Source of the DNA: Spiractinospora alimapuensis
GTDB taxonomy: Bacteria; Actinomycetota; Actinomycetes; Streptosporangiales; Streptosporangiaceae
Assembly: GCF_018437505.1 (NCBI RefSeq)
Contig: NZ_CP072467.1
Location: 2,914,001 to 2,978,000, forward strand
Length of the DNA stretch: 64,000 bases
Direction of reading: 5' to 3'
In this document: one piece after another, positions 33,848 to 42,599 of the stretch
Layout: each line of letters opens with the position of its first letter
Numbering within the stretch: position 1 is the stretch's first letter
Program-made: the position numbers and the translations under genes
Notes under the pieces: model-generated
The model's input: only the letters and a program-made list of their open reading frames with translations
Told to the model about the DNA's origin: nothing
Database searches by the model: none

Positions 33848-34777
33848 TCAGCGGTAGCCGGTGGTGTCGGCGGGCTTCCCCTGTGCCTCCACCTCGGTGA
33901 CGTAGCGCCAGGCGTCGGGACGGCTCCCGTCGACGTCGTCGATGTCGTAGATCCGCGCCAACTGGCCACTGTTCAGGGTCTGTCCGGAGAACCGCCGCCG
34001 ATCCGGGTCGGAGGCCAGCGCCACCACGCCGCGCCCCACGAACGTCGGCGACTCCGAGATGGCGAAGTGCGGAACCCGCGTGAGCGCGTCGCGCCACGTC
34101 GCCTCGGTGACGCCGTAGTGGTCCAGCATCGCCTCGGACCGCAGCCAGCCAGGCGTCACCGCGACCGCGGTGGTGCCGTACGGTTCGGTCTCGGCCGCCT
34201 GCGCGATCGCCAGCGGGTGCGACGCCGCCTTGGCCAGGTAGAACGCGAGCGTGGTGCCCGTCCGGTAGTGCTGGTTGTACTCGGCGGTCCCGTCGGTCAT
34301 GTCGACCACCAGCCCCCCGGGCTGGCGAATCACCAGCGGCAGCAGGAAGTGACTCGTGATGACGTGGGACTCGATTCCGCTACGGATCATGCGCAGGCTG
34401 GCCTCCAGGGAGTGCTCCCAGACGGGGGTGTCCCACTCCATCGCGAAGTCCGCGCCCCACACGCCGTCGACCAGGATGTCCAGCCGCCCCTGCTCCGCGT
34501 CGACGCGCTCGGCGAGCTGGCGCACCTCCTCGGGGACGAGGTGGTCGACGCGCACCGCGTGCGCCGTCCCTCCGGCCGCCTCGATCAGTCCCACCGTGCC
34601 GTCGATCGACTCCTGTCGCCCGATCTCCGACTGTTCCCCCGCACCGCTACGTCCGGTCACGTAGACGGTCGCCCCGGCCCGCCCGAGCTCGACGGCGATG
34701 GCGCGGCTCGCCCCCCGCGTCCCGCCGGCCACGAGCGCGACCTTGTCCTTGAGTTGACTGGTGATCTCTCTGTCCAT
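33848..34777 (-). CDS. SDR-family oxidoreductase, atypical active site
   Basis: A 309-residue short-chain dehydrogenase. The cofactor motif is GGTRGASRAIA (18-28), altered from GxxxGIG, and the WGADFAMEWDTP insertion resembles the DHRS1-like subgroup. At the catalytic position the expected YxxxK reads F-Y-L-A-K, so the Tyr is displaced by one residue; activity could be reduced or use the neighbouring Tyr. The start is ATG at 34777, chosen because KDKVALVAGG follows it; the open frame upstream has no family similarity. The substrate is unknown. Confidence 0.8.
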   Translation of the reverse strand: MDREITSQLKDKVALVAGGTRGASRAIAVELGRAGATVYVTGRSGAGEQSEIGRQESIDGTVGLIEAAGGTAHAVRVDHLVPEEVRQLAERVDAEQGRLDILVDGVWGADFAMEWDTPVWEHSLEASLRMIRSGIESHVITSHFLLPLVIRQPGGLVVDMTDGTAEYNQHYRTGTTLAFYLAKAASHPLAIAQAAETEPYGTTAVAVTPGWLRSEAMLDHYGVTEATWRDALTRVPHFAISESPTFVGRGVVALASDPDRRRFSGQTLNSGQLARIYDIDDVDGSRPDAWRYVTEVEAQGKPADTTGYR

Positions 34778-34910
34778 GGACAACACCGTGGCAGCGAACC
34801 CTGTCAGGACGCGGCAGTGTTTCCCCGCGATTCTTAAATGTCGCGCGGCGCTGTCCGTGACGCCCGCCCCGGCTCCGTTCGCGCCCACGACGCGCGGATA
34901 GGGTCGCGCC

Positions 34911-36431
34911 ATGCGGCCCCCCTTCCGCCTCAGACGGCTGACAGCGACCGAACGCCGGGTCGCACGCGCGTTTCTCGCCCGTGAGCGGGTCGACCTGCGG
35001 CGCGGCGACGCGCGGGACGACCCCGCACGGGCGGGAACCTGGCCCCGGAGCCGGACCGTACGCGCGTCCGTGCTGGCGGAACTACTCGCGACCGACGGCG
35101 ACGCCCCCGGGCAGGGCCCCAGCCTGCAGCTCTACGGCGCGCGCATCGTGGGACTACTGGACCTGCGCGACGCCACGATCACCGGAGAGCTACGGCTCGC
35201 CGGGTGCGCCGTGGAGGGGGAGATTCGACTGGTCGACGCCACCACCCGCTCCGTGCGGTTGAACGACTGCTGGATCAGAAGGATCAACGCGACACGGTGC
35301 GCTGTCAAAGGGGTGTTCAGCCTGGACTCCTCCACCGTGTCGCAAGGCGTGCGGCTCGACAACGCCCACATCACCGGAGTACTGCGGATCAACAACGCCA
35401 GTCTGCGCGCGCCCGACCACGTCAGCCCACGCGCACGCCCAATGTCGGTCAGCGGTCGCCCCGAGGAGCCGCTCCCGTGGGGGCTGTTCGCCGGGGGGTT
35501 ACAGGTGGAGGGCGGGACGTTCCTCCGCAACAGCACGATCCAGGGCGTCCGTGTCCCCGGGTCCACCCTGACCGGCGGTCTGCACCTGGAGAGGTCCACG
35601 CTGACCGGTGTGGGGGAGCAGGCGCTCCGAGGCGACGACATGCGGGCCGGGATGATCAGTCTCGAGCACACCACGGTGAACGGCACCGTGCGGCTCCGTG
35701 GGGCGCACATCGACGGCACCCTGCTGTTCCGGGAGGCACGCATCTCCGCGTCGGACCGCGCGGTACACCTCAGCCACGCCCGGGTGGACCAGCTCATCTT
35801 CACACCGGCGTCCGTCACGGGCCGGGTGAGCTTCGCGAGCTCGCACTTCGGCGTGCTCTACTCCCACCCGCACTCCTATCCCGACGTCGTCGACCTGACC
35901 GACACTGTGTACGTGTCCCTCCGGCCCGCGTGGCCGCTGCGCGACCATCTCTCGTGGGTGTCCCGTGGCCCGCACGGCTACCGCCCACAGCCCTACCAAC
36001 AACTGGCCGCCTGGTACCGGAGCAACGGTCAGGACCAGCTCGCGCGGCGGGTCCGGCACGCGCGGGTCCGCCAGTGGCGCGGCACCCTCCCGCTGCCCAG
36101 CCGGATGTGGGGCCACCTACTGGACGCTCTGGTCGGCAACGGCTACCGCCCGTGGATGGCGGGAGCCTGGAGTGCCCTCCTGCTCGCGGTGGGAACGGTC
36201 GTGTTCCACCTGGTGCCGCCCACCCAGATCGACCCGGACCACCAGCGGACGTTCAACCCGTTCATTTACACGCTGGACCTGCTGGTTCCGGTGAGCGTCT
36301 TCGAGCAGCGCGGTGCGTGGGACCCCACCGGAGGCACCCAGTGGCTGGCGTGGGTGGTCATCGCCGCCGGCTGGGTGCTCGCCACCGCGCTCATCGCCGG
36401 AGCCACCCGCACCCTGCGCCCAGGAGATTGA
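34911..36431 (+). CDS. Beta-helix membrane protein (pentapeptide-like repeats, C-terminal TM)
   Basis: A 506-residue protein. Residues about 70-320 form irregular repeats of the form A-x-(I/L)-x-G-x-(L/V)-x-L (for example GARIVGLLDLRDATITGELRL), suggesting a right-handed beta-helix. After a linker (GYRPQPYQQLAAWYRSNGQ), three hydrophobic spans follow (about 415-432, 455-465 and 480-500), ending in a short tail. Proteins of this layout occur in actinobacteria without known function; some are labelled membrane-associated oxidoreductases, for which I see no motif. It is convergent with the lipoprotein gene. Confidence 0.65.
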   Translation: MRPPFRLRRLTATERRVARAFLARERVDLRRGDARDDPARAGTWPRSRTVRASVLAELLATDGDAPGQGPSLQLYGARIVGLLDLRDATITGELRLAGCAVEGEIRLVDATTRSVRLNDCWIRRINATRCAVKGVFSLDSSTVSQGVRLDNAHITGVLRINNASLRAPDHVSPRARPMSVSGRPEEPLPWGLFAGGLQVEGGTFLRNSTIQGVRVPGSTLTGGLHLERSTLTGVGEQALRGDDMRAGMISLEHTTVNGTVRLRGAHIDGTLLFREARISASDRAVHLSHARVDQLIFTPASVTGRVSFASSHFGVLYSHPHSYPDVVDLTDTVYVSLRPAWPLRDHLSWVSRGPHGYRPQPYQQLAAWYRSNGQDQLARRVRHARVRQWRGTLPLPSRMWGHLLDALVGNGYRPWMAGAWSALLLAVGTVVFHLVPPTQIDPDHQRTFNPFIYTLDLLVPVSVFEQRGAWDPTGGTQWLAWVVIAAGWVLATALIAGATRTLRPGD

Positions 36432-36499
36432 GCACACCGGGTCGGAGCACCGCCCGTGAATGACGGGTGCCCGGAGTCCCTGACCCACACGGAGCGCTG

Positions 36500-37831
36500 T
36501 CAGGCGATGGCCACTCCTTCGATGGTGCCGACGGGGCCTAAGGTCACGTCGGTGACAGTGGTACCGGGAGTGATCGGAAGCATCGCGTAGAACTCGCGTG
36601 ACGTTTCCCCGTGCAGGTTGGTGGACCCGCCGTCCACTCCGGCGGTGGAGCTGCAGAAGCAGTAGGGCTGATCCCTGTCGTCCGGGGGGTGGACCCGGAG
36701 CGGGTGGGCGGTGCGGTCGCCGTCGGGGTCGCTGAGCGTCACGGCGTGCGTGCCGTGATAGCGGAACTCCCCCCAGCGAACGGAGGAGAGGTCGAGGCTC
36801 ACCCGGACGTCGTTCGCGTTGGGGTTGTGGATCGCGTAGGTGAGCAGCGCCGTGCTCGGGGTGATCGCCTCGAGAGCGGTGAGCTGGATATCGACCTCGG
36901 CGTCCTCGTTGTCCCCGGCGGGACCGGTGACAGCGGCCTCCTCCACCGCGATCCCCTCGCCCCGCTCGGAATCCCCGTCGGCCAGTTCGTCCTCCTGCTC
37001 CTGGACTGGGTCTCCGGCGACCTCCGTACCACGGGGCACGCTGATGGTCACCCGACGGTTGAGCGCCCGCCCGTCCTCGTCGCCGTTGCTGGCGATGGGC
37101 TCGGCGGATCCGAACCCCTCGGTCTGGTAGTCGATGTCGGACTCGATGACGGACTCCAGTTCGGCCACCTCGGGTTCCGCGTCGGGGGCGTCGCTGGGCG
37201 GGGTGTACTCCAAGCCGTCCGGGGCGCCGTCCTCGATGGGCACGTTGACGAACGGCAGGGCCACGTGCGTGACGACGGTGAGTGCCTCCACGTTCTCCGG
37301 GGGCGCCGCCAACACGGCGTAGCCCTCCCAGGTGTCGCCTTCGGAGGTGAGGTAGGAGTTGTCCGAGGAGCTGCACAGGCACGCGTCCCCGTCGCCCTCG
37401 TAGTACGGCCGGTGCAGGGTCCGGCCGTCCTGGTCGAGCCAGGCGATTCCGGAGAAGTAGTCCCACGAGTAGTCCTGGGACTCGCCGAACCCTTCGGCGA
37501 GGTGGGAACTCGTGTGTAGGTCGTTGCCTTCCTCGCTCGTCACCGTCATCTGGGCGACCATGTGTTCGTCGTCGACCCGGTGCAGGCTGACCTCCGCCAC
37601 GCCGCCGTGGAGTTTCCAGGGGTTGGTCTCCCTGCTGGCCACAGCTTCACCTGTCGCATCGACCGGCTGCGCGGCCTCGTCGCCCCGCTCCCCGGCGGCC
37701 TCGCCGTTCTCCGTGCCTTCGCCCGGTTCGGCGTCGTCCCCCAGTCCGAGGAGGCCGCACCCCGCCGTCAGGGTCGCGGCGGCGGTCATCGTCGCGAGGA
37801 AGGTCAGGGGGCGACCAGCACGCGTCAGCAA
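36500..37831 (-). CDS. Lipoprotein with duplicated domain and OmpA-like remnant
   Basis: A 443-residue secreted lipoprotein with lipobox LTAGC (C25) and an acidic linker. Two related halves follow. Residues about 80-205 contain DQDGRTLHRP...CLCSSSD; residues about 313-443 contain DPDGDRTAHP...CFCSST. Each has a CxC pair (151/153 and 391/393). Between them, residues 238-263 (EGFGSAEPIASNG, then GRALNRRVTI) match the end of the OmpA peptidoglycan-binding domain, but only about 26 residues of that domain remain. It is probably a cell-surface protein that once anchored to peptidoglycan. Function unknown. Confidence 0.7.
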   Translation of the reverse strand: MLTRAGRPLTFLATMTAAATLTAGCGLLGLGDDAEPGEGTENGEAAGERGDEAAQPVDATGEAVASRETNPWKLHGGVAEVSLHRVDDEHMVAQMTVTSEEGNDLHTSSHLAEGFGESQDYSWDYFSGIAWLDQDGRTLHRPYYEGDGDACLCSSSDNSYLTSEGDTWEGYAVLAAPPENVEALTVVTHVALPFVNVPIEDGAPDGLEYTPPSDAPDAEPEVAELESVIESDIDYQTEGFGSAEPIASNGDEDGRALNRRVTISVPRGTEVAGDPVQEQEDELADGDSERGEGIAVEEAAVTGPAGDNEDAEVDIQLTALEAITPSTALLTYAIHNPNANDVRVSLDLSSVRWGEFRYHGTHAVTLSDPDGDRTAHPLRVHPPDDRDQPYCFCSSTAGVDGGSTNLHGETSREFYAMLPITPGTTVTDVTLGPVGTIEGVAIA

Positions 37832-38198
37832 TCAGGCTCCTCACGCAGCGCCCGCGGCGGGCACGCACAGCTATGACATCTCCACTCCAGGAACATTTAT
37901 CACATGGATGATCTGCGTGCTATGCCGTTAATAGGCCCCGGAAGATCACAATTCGCCGTAAACGGGGGTATGTCGTCGCGCCCATGCCGCGTTTCGTCCC
38001 GTGGCCGAGTGCGTGCCTCGAGGGGCACCGTACCCACGTGATCCGTGGCCCGTGCCTGCCGCGAAGCCCACACCGATCACCCACGATCACGTCGCGTCCC
38101 GGACACAACACCCATTCGGCAGAATCGGGAGACAGAGAGGCACTGCATGGTGTGGTGTTGGCGATGCACACGTCCCTCCTATAGTTCGGAGTCACAGC
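37832..38198. other. Intergenic region upstream of the DHA kinase gene
   Basis: 367 bases divergent between the lipoprotein and the kinase. A -35/-10-like pair for the kinase, TTGGCG (38158-38163) and TATAGT (38180-38185, 16-bp spacer), lies just before its ribosome site. An A+T-rich stretch near 37885-37935 probably holds the lipoprotein promoter. No gene is seen; the kinase frame is open upstream to 38001 but has no family match there. Confidence 0.45.
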
Positions 38199-39908
38199 AT
38201 GAAGAAGATCTTGGACACCCCCGGTGAGGCGGTCGGCGACTTCATCGAGTGTCTGGTGTCCCACTCCGACGGCCTCGCCAAGGTGCGAGGCTGGAACGTC
38301 GTCGCCCGGGCGGACAGCGGCACCACGAACTCCGGGCAGGTCGCCGTGCTCTCCGGAGGTGGATCGGGGCACGAACCCGCGCACGCCGGCTACGTGGGGC
38401 CCGGGATGCTGAACGCCGCCGTGCTGGGACCCGTGTTCACCTCGCCGTCGGTGGACGACGTCCTCGCCGGGATCCGGGCGACGGCCGGGGCCGCGGGGGC
38501 GCTGCTGGTGGTGAAGAACTACACCGGGGACACGCTCAACTTCGGACTCGCGGCCGAGATGGCCAAGGCCGAGGGAATCCCCGTGGAGACGGTCATCGTC
38601 CAGGACGACGTCGCGATCGAGGCGGCCTCCCGGGTGGGAAGCCGGGGGATCGCCGGGACGGTCCTGGTCCACAAGGTCGCGGGGGCGGCCGCGGCGCGGG
38701 GACTGCCACTCGAGGAGGTCGCCTCGATCGCGCGCGGGTTCGCCGCGAAGGTCGCCAGCATGGGGGTGGCGACCGCGCCGTGCGTGCTTCCCGGAGCGTC
38801 GGCTCCCAACTTCGAGCTGGAGGACGACGAGGTCGAGTGGGGCCTGGGCATCCACGGTGAGGCGGGACGGGAACGCGGAACCATGGTGCCCGCCCGCGAA
38901 CTCGCCTCGGTCCTGGTGCGGGCGATCACCGCGCGGGCCGAGCTGGGAGCCGGTGCCAGGACCGCGGTCCTGGTCAACGGCCTGGGAACGACGACCCCGA
39001 TGGAGCTGGAGATCACCGCCGGCCGAGTCCTTTCCGCGCTTCGGTCCGAAGGAGTGGAAGTCGAACGGCTCTGGGTCGGTACGTTCCTCTCGGCGCTCGA
39101 CATGGCGGGGTGCTCCGTCTCGATCGTGGACGTCACGGACCAGGAACTCGAACTTCTCGACGCCCCGACCGACGCCGCCGCGTGGCCCCGGGCCACCGGT
39201 CGCGTTCCCGACGCCGAACGCTCTGAGCTGCCCGTCCCCGAGAACGGCGGCGCGACGCGGTCGACGGGGTCCCGCGCCGGGGCCGACATGTCCCGGCTTC
39301 TCGACGCGGTGGGCGCAGCGGCCCGCGCCGTCCTGGAGGCGGAGGACCGCCTCACCGAACTCGACCGCAACGTCGGCGACGGCGACATGGGAACGAACCT
39401 GGCCCGCGGCGCTCGCGTTCTCCTCGAGCAGGCCGACACGCTGGCGAAGGAGAGCACCGAGAAGGCGCTGCTCCTACGTGTGTCGGAGGTGCTGCGCAAG
39501 GAGGTCGGCGGCACGTCGGGACCGCTGTACTCGCTGCTGGTGTTGGGCGCCAGCGACCGACTTTCCTCCGACAAGCCCGACGCCGCGACCTGGGCGGAGG
39601 CGTTCGCCGCCGGAGTCGCGGCCGTCCAACGCATCGGCGGTGCGCGGGTCGGCGACCGCACCATGATCGACGCCCTCCGCCCGGCGGCGGACGCCCTGGC
39701 ACGGGAGGTGGCGGCGGGGACCGACCCGGCGGCGGCCCTTCGCCACGCCGTGGACGCCGCCGACCAGGGCGCGCGGCACACGGCCGAGGTCCAGGCGTCC
39801 CTGGGCCGGAGCAGCTATCTCGGCGAGCGGGCCGTGGGTCACCCCGACCCCGGAGCCGTCGCCGTCGGAATCTGGCTGCGCGCCCTGAGCGACCAAGTCT
39901 CCGGGTAG
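38199..39908 (+). CDS. ATP-dependent dihydroxyacetone kinase (DhaK-DhaL fusion)
   Basis: A 569-residue fused kinase that phosphorylates dihydroxyacetone (and perhaps glyceraldehyde). The DhaK domain (about 1-330) has GGGSGHEPAHAGYVG and the covalent substrate His in GLGIHGEAG (H219). The DhaL domain (about 365-565) has the ATP/Mg loop DGDMGTNLARGA and GGTSGPLYS. Fusion of both on one chain is the mark of ATP-dependent rather than PTS-dependent enzymes. ATG at 38199 has GGAG seven bases upstream. It feeds glycerone phosphate into glycolysis. Confidence 0.93.
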   Translation: MKKILDTPGEAVGDFIECLVSHSDGLAKVRGWNVVARADSGTTNSGQVAVLSGGGSGHEPAHAGYVGPGMLNAAVLGPVFTSPSVDDVLAGIRATAGAAGALLVVKNYTGDTLNFGLAAEMAKAEGIPVETVIVQDDVAIEAASRVGSRGIAGTVLVHKVAGAAAARGLPLEEVASIARGFAAKVASMGVATAPCVLPGASAPNFELEDDEVEWGLGIHGEAGRERGTMVPARELASVLVRAITARAELGAGARTAVLVNGLGTTTPMELEITAGRVLSALRSEGVEVERLWVGTFLSALDMAGCSVSIVDVTDQELELLDAPTDAAAWPRATGRVPDAERSELPVPENGGATRSTGSRAGADMSRLLDAVGAAARAVLEAEDRLTELDRNVGDGDMGTNLARGARVLLEQADTLAKESTEKALLLRVSEVLRKEVGGTSGPLYSLLVLGASDRLSSDKPDAATWAEAFAAGVAAVQRIGGARVGDRTMIDALRPAADALAREVAAGTDPAAALRHAVDAADQGARHTAEVQASLGRSSYLGERAVGHPDPGAVAVGIWLRALSDQVSG

Positions 39909-40299
39909 GAACGGGGCCGGTCAGGACGGCGTACCGCCGGGCCATCCGGCGGTGACTCCCCTGTCCTAGGAGCGACCGGAAACGCTGTGTTTCCACGACG
40001 CGTCCCTCGGCTGGCGGCTCCGCGTCCGCCAGCCGAGGTCGGTGCGGGCCTCACGTCACGCTCGTCGGACGACCCGCGGTACGCGGGGCCTGGCGTCACC
40101 GCCATAGTGCCGGCACCGGCCGGGGACCATGCGCCCACCGTCGCCGCCCTCGCCCGAACCCCGGACACGCCCTTCGGTGACCACGCCCGCGGAGGTGTCG
40201 GTTGGGGTCAGGCCGCCCACTTCGGGTCGCATGGCGGACTTCTGGGGGTAAACACACTGGTCAGCACTAGGCGGGCGGTTTTCGGGGAATGACCAGGAC
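39909..40299. other. Intergenic stretch with terminator
   Basis: 391 bases without a gene. It holds the hairpin at 40005-40038. A GGGGGTAAACACACTGGTCAG stretch near 40246-40266 may belong to the next promoter. Confidence 0.5.
40005..40038. terminator. Strong hairpin terminator after the DHA kinase gene
   Basis: A perfect 13-bp stem (CCTCGGCTGGCGG with its complement) and an 8-nt loop, about 100 bp beyond the kinase stop. Confidence 0.7.
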
Positions 40300-40803
40300 G
40301 TGGAGACGAATCAGCCAACACCCGCCGATGTTCCGCCGGAGCGGTACGCGGAGATCGATCGCCTCGAGCCTCTGGTGGGGCGATGGAGCATCGAGACCGT
40401 CCTTCCCGAGGGGCAGGAGCCCAGTGGACAGGAACCGGCGGCCTGGACGACCTTCGAGTGGTTGTCGGGCCGGTTCTTCCTGGTGCAGCGGTGGGCCGTC
40501 GACCTACCGGAGGCACCGGACGGGATCGCGGTGATCGGCATCGAACCCACCAGCATCGGTGGCCCGTTCACCGGACCGCTGTTCACCCAGCGCTACTTCG
40601 ACTCCCGTGGGGTGCACCGTGTGTACGCGATGACCCTCGACGACGGGCTGTGGCGGCTGTGGCGCGACTCGCCCGGCTTCGCGCAACGGTTCCGTGGCGA
40701 GTTCTCCGCTGACGGCGACTCGATCGAGGGCGCCTGGGACAAGTCCGCCGACGGCGTGACGTGGCAACGCGACCTCACCTTGCGCTACCGCCGCGTGGGC
40801 TGA
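40300..40803 (+). CDS. DUF1579-like hypothetical protein
   Basis: A 167-residue soluble beta-rich protein. EIDRLEPLVGRWSIETVLPEG, TTFEWLSGRFFLVQRW and YAMTLDDGLWRLWRDSPGFAQRF follow the lipocalin-like layout of DUF1579 and related proteins, whose function is unknown. GTG at 40300 is the likely start, with AGGA close before it; a GTG or ATG a few codons away cannot be excluded. It stands alone between the kinase and the gluconate permease. Confidence 0.6.
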   Translation: METNQPTPADVPPERYAEIDRLEPLVGRWSIETVLPEGQEPSGQEPAAWTTFEWLSGRFFLVQRWAVDLPEAPDGIAVIGIEPTSIGGPFTGPLFTQRYFDSRGVHRVYAMTLDDGLWRLWRDSPGFAQRFRGEFSADGDSIEGAWDKSADGVTWQRDLTLRYRRVG

Positions 40804-40867
40804 CCCTCGTCACCTGCGGCAAGATCAACGGGCGCCTGATACGCGTGTTTCCCAGATCACACCGGGG

Positions 40868-40897
40868 GTTGACGTGCGCCACACCCCCGCTCTACTG
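40868..40897 (+). promoter_or_regulatory. Promoter of the GntP-type permease
   Basis: TTGACG (40868-40873), an 18-bp spacer and TACTGT (40892-40897) form a good -35/-10 pair. The long A+T-rich leader that follows (about 40898-40970) holds TTCCG half-sites and the palindrome at 40937. Confidence 0.55.
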
Positions 40898-40936
40898 TTC
40901 CGTTATTCGATTTTCTAATTCCATAGTGTGAAAAGC

Positions 40937-40950
40937 AGAAACGAGTTTCT
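40937..40950. promoter_or_regulatory. Palindrome in the GntP leader
   Basis: AGAAAC-GA-GTTTCT is a perfect 14-bp palindrome about 40 bp after the predicted -10. It is a candidate operator. Confidence 0.45.
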
Positions 40951-41102
40951 TTCGTTCCCCATTTTCCCCGGGCGCATCCCGTCCCAGCCGGATCTCGGTG
41001 CGCGGGCCCGGGCCTGGTGTGGCCCGGCAGCGTCGCCGGATCCACGCCCGACCAGTCTGCCGTCGCACTCCCCGGCGCGGCTCCCCCCGAGAGGACTGGA
41101 AC

Positions 41103-42533
41103 GTGGAAGAAACGATCACGAACAACCCATTCGTCGCCCTCATCGGCTTCGTCGCCGTCATCATCGTTCTGCTGTTCCTCATCGCCAAGTTCAAGTGGCA
41201 CGTGTTCATCGCGCTGCTCGTCCCGATCGTCCTGCTGAGCTTCGCGCCGACCATCGACCGCACCGTCTTCATCGAGGCCTTCGAGGTCGGCTTCGGGCGC
41301 ACGATCCAGTCCATCGCCGTCGTCATCGTGCTCGGCACCCTCATCGCCGAGGCACTCCGCAACAGCGGCGCCGTCGAGCGCATCACCCAGTCGATGCTGC
41401 GGGTGGTCGGCAAACGGAACATGGCACTGGCCCTCACCCTGGCCGGCTTCGTCATCGGTCTCGCCGTCTTCTCCGACGTCGGCTACATCATCCTCAACCC
41501 ACTGGTCCACGTCGCCGCCCTACAGACCGGCGTGACCATGAGCTTCATGGCCACCGGTCTCGTCGGCGCCATGCAGCTCACCCATGCCGTGGTCCCACCG
41601 ACACCCGGCCCGCTGGCCGCGGCCGCCGTGGTCGAGGCCGACATCGGGCTGATCATCCTGTACGGGTCGATCGTCACCATGATCGGTTCACTGGCGGGGT
41701 GGGTCTACGCGCGGATCGTCGGTCCCCGTGTCCCCTCGCCCCCATCGGAGAAGTACCTGGCCCACGCCAACAAGGACGGGTGGCACATCGGCGCCGCCGA
41801 TCCGTCGGAGGACGACGCCGACGGGAAGGCGGCGGACACCAAGACCGAACGACGCCCGCTCCCGTCGCTCGGTCTGTCCTACGCGCCGGTGATCGTGCCG
41901 TTGCTGTTGATCGCCGGCAGCAGTGTCGCCGACTTCCTACTGCCCGAGGACCACCCCATGCACGGCATCGCGATGCTGGTGGGGTGGCCGGTACTCGCCC
42001 TGGGAATCGGGGTATTGCTCGCGTACTTCCTGGCCTGGCGCACCCGTTGCTACGAGGGGCCGGAGACCCTGAAGGACACGTGGGTGGAGAACGCGCTGCG
42101 CTCCTCCGCCATGATCATCATGGTGACGGGGTTGGGCGGCTCCCTCAGCCAACTGCTGCAGGCCACCCCCGCGGTGGACTCCATCGCCGAACAGACCCTC
42201 GCCTGGGGCATCCCCGCGATCGTGCTCCCCTTCCTGATCGGGGTGCTCGCCAACATGGTCACCGGATCCACCACGGTCGGCGTGATCACGGCGGCGTCGA
42301 TCACCGCGCCGATGATGGGGACCCTGGGGCTCTCCCCCGAGGCCACCATGCTGTCCGCGGCCTGCGGGTCGGTCATCATCAAGTACTTCAACTCCAGCTA
42401 CTTCTGGGTCTGCACCACACTGTCGGGCATGACGCTACGCGCCGCACTCATCTCCTACGGTGGCGTCACCTTCGTCGGCGGCACGTTCTCCATGCTCGGG
42501 GTCGTGGGCCTGTGGGCGATGGGCGCGATCTGA
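41103..42533 (+). CDS. GntP-family gluconate/hydroxy-acid:H+ symporter
   Basis: A 476-residue permease with about 12-14 hydrophobic segments of the GntP/GntT family. The stretches LAVFSDVGYIILNPLV, THAVVPPTPGPLAAA and GSTTVGVITAASITAPM are characteristic. Relatives carry gluconate, glycerate or other hydroxy acids with protons. A hydrophilic loop (about 210-260) rich in Asp and Lys splits the protein. The aminotransferase and the FAD/Fe-S dehydrogenase downstream suggest glycerate, glycolate or a similar hydroxy acid as substrate. GTG start at 41103 with GAGAGG upstream. Confidence 0.9.
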   Translation: MEETITNNPFVALIGFVAVIIVLLFLIAKFKWHVFIALLVPIVLLSFAPTIDRTVFIEAFEVGFGRTIQSIAVVIVLGTLIAEALRNSGAVERITQSMLRVVGKRNMALALTLAGFVIGLAVFSDVGYIILNPLVHVAALQTGVTMSFMATGLVGAMQLTHAVVPPTPGPLAAAAVVEADIGLIILYGSIVTMIGSLAGWVYARIVGPRVPSPPSEKYLAHANKDGWHIGAADPSEDDADGKAADTKTERRPLPSLGLSYAPVIVPLLLIAGSSVADFLLPEDHPMHGIAMLVGWPVLALGIGVLLAYFLAWRTRCYEGPETLKDTWVENALRSSAMIIMVTGLGGSLSQLLQATPAVDSIAEQTLAWGIPAIVLPFLIGVLANMVTGSTTVGVITAASITAPMMGTLGLSPEATMLSAACGSVIIKYFNSSYFWVCTTLSGMTLRAALISYGGVTFVGGTFSMLGVVGLWAMGAI

Positions 42534-42555
42534 GGCCGACCCCACGCCGACGACG

Positions 42556-42589
42556 GTGGGGGGTGCCGGACGGATCCGGCACCCCCCAC
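42556..42589. terminator. Strong terminator between permease and aminotransferase
   Basis: A perfect 14-bp stem (GTGGGGGGTGCCGG with its complement) and a 6-nt loop lie between the convergent genes. Confidence 0.75.
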
Positions 42590-42599
42590 TCGCGCGTCG

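Noticed and set aside
32695-33969. Minus-strand frame across the WYL regulator
   Set aside because: The WYL protein on the plus strand has complete HTH and WYL motifs; the antisense frame has none.
38001-38198. Longer N-terminus for the DHA kinase
   Set aside because: No family match before the MKKILDTPGEAV start, which has its own ribosome site and promoter-like elements.
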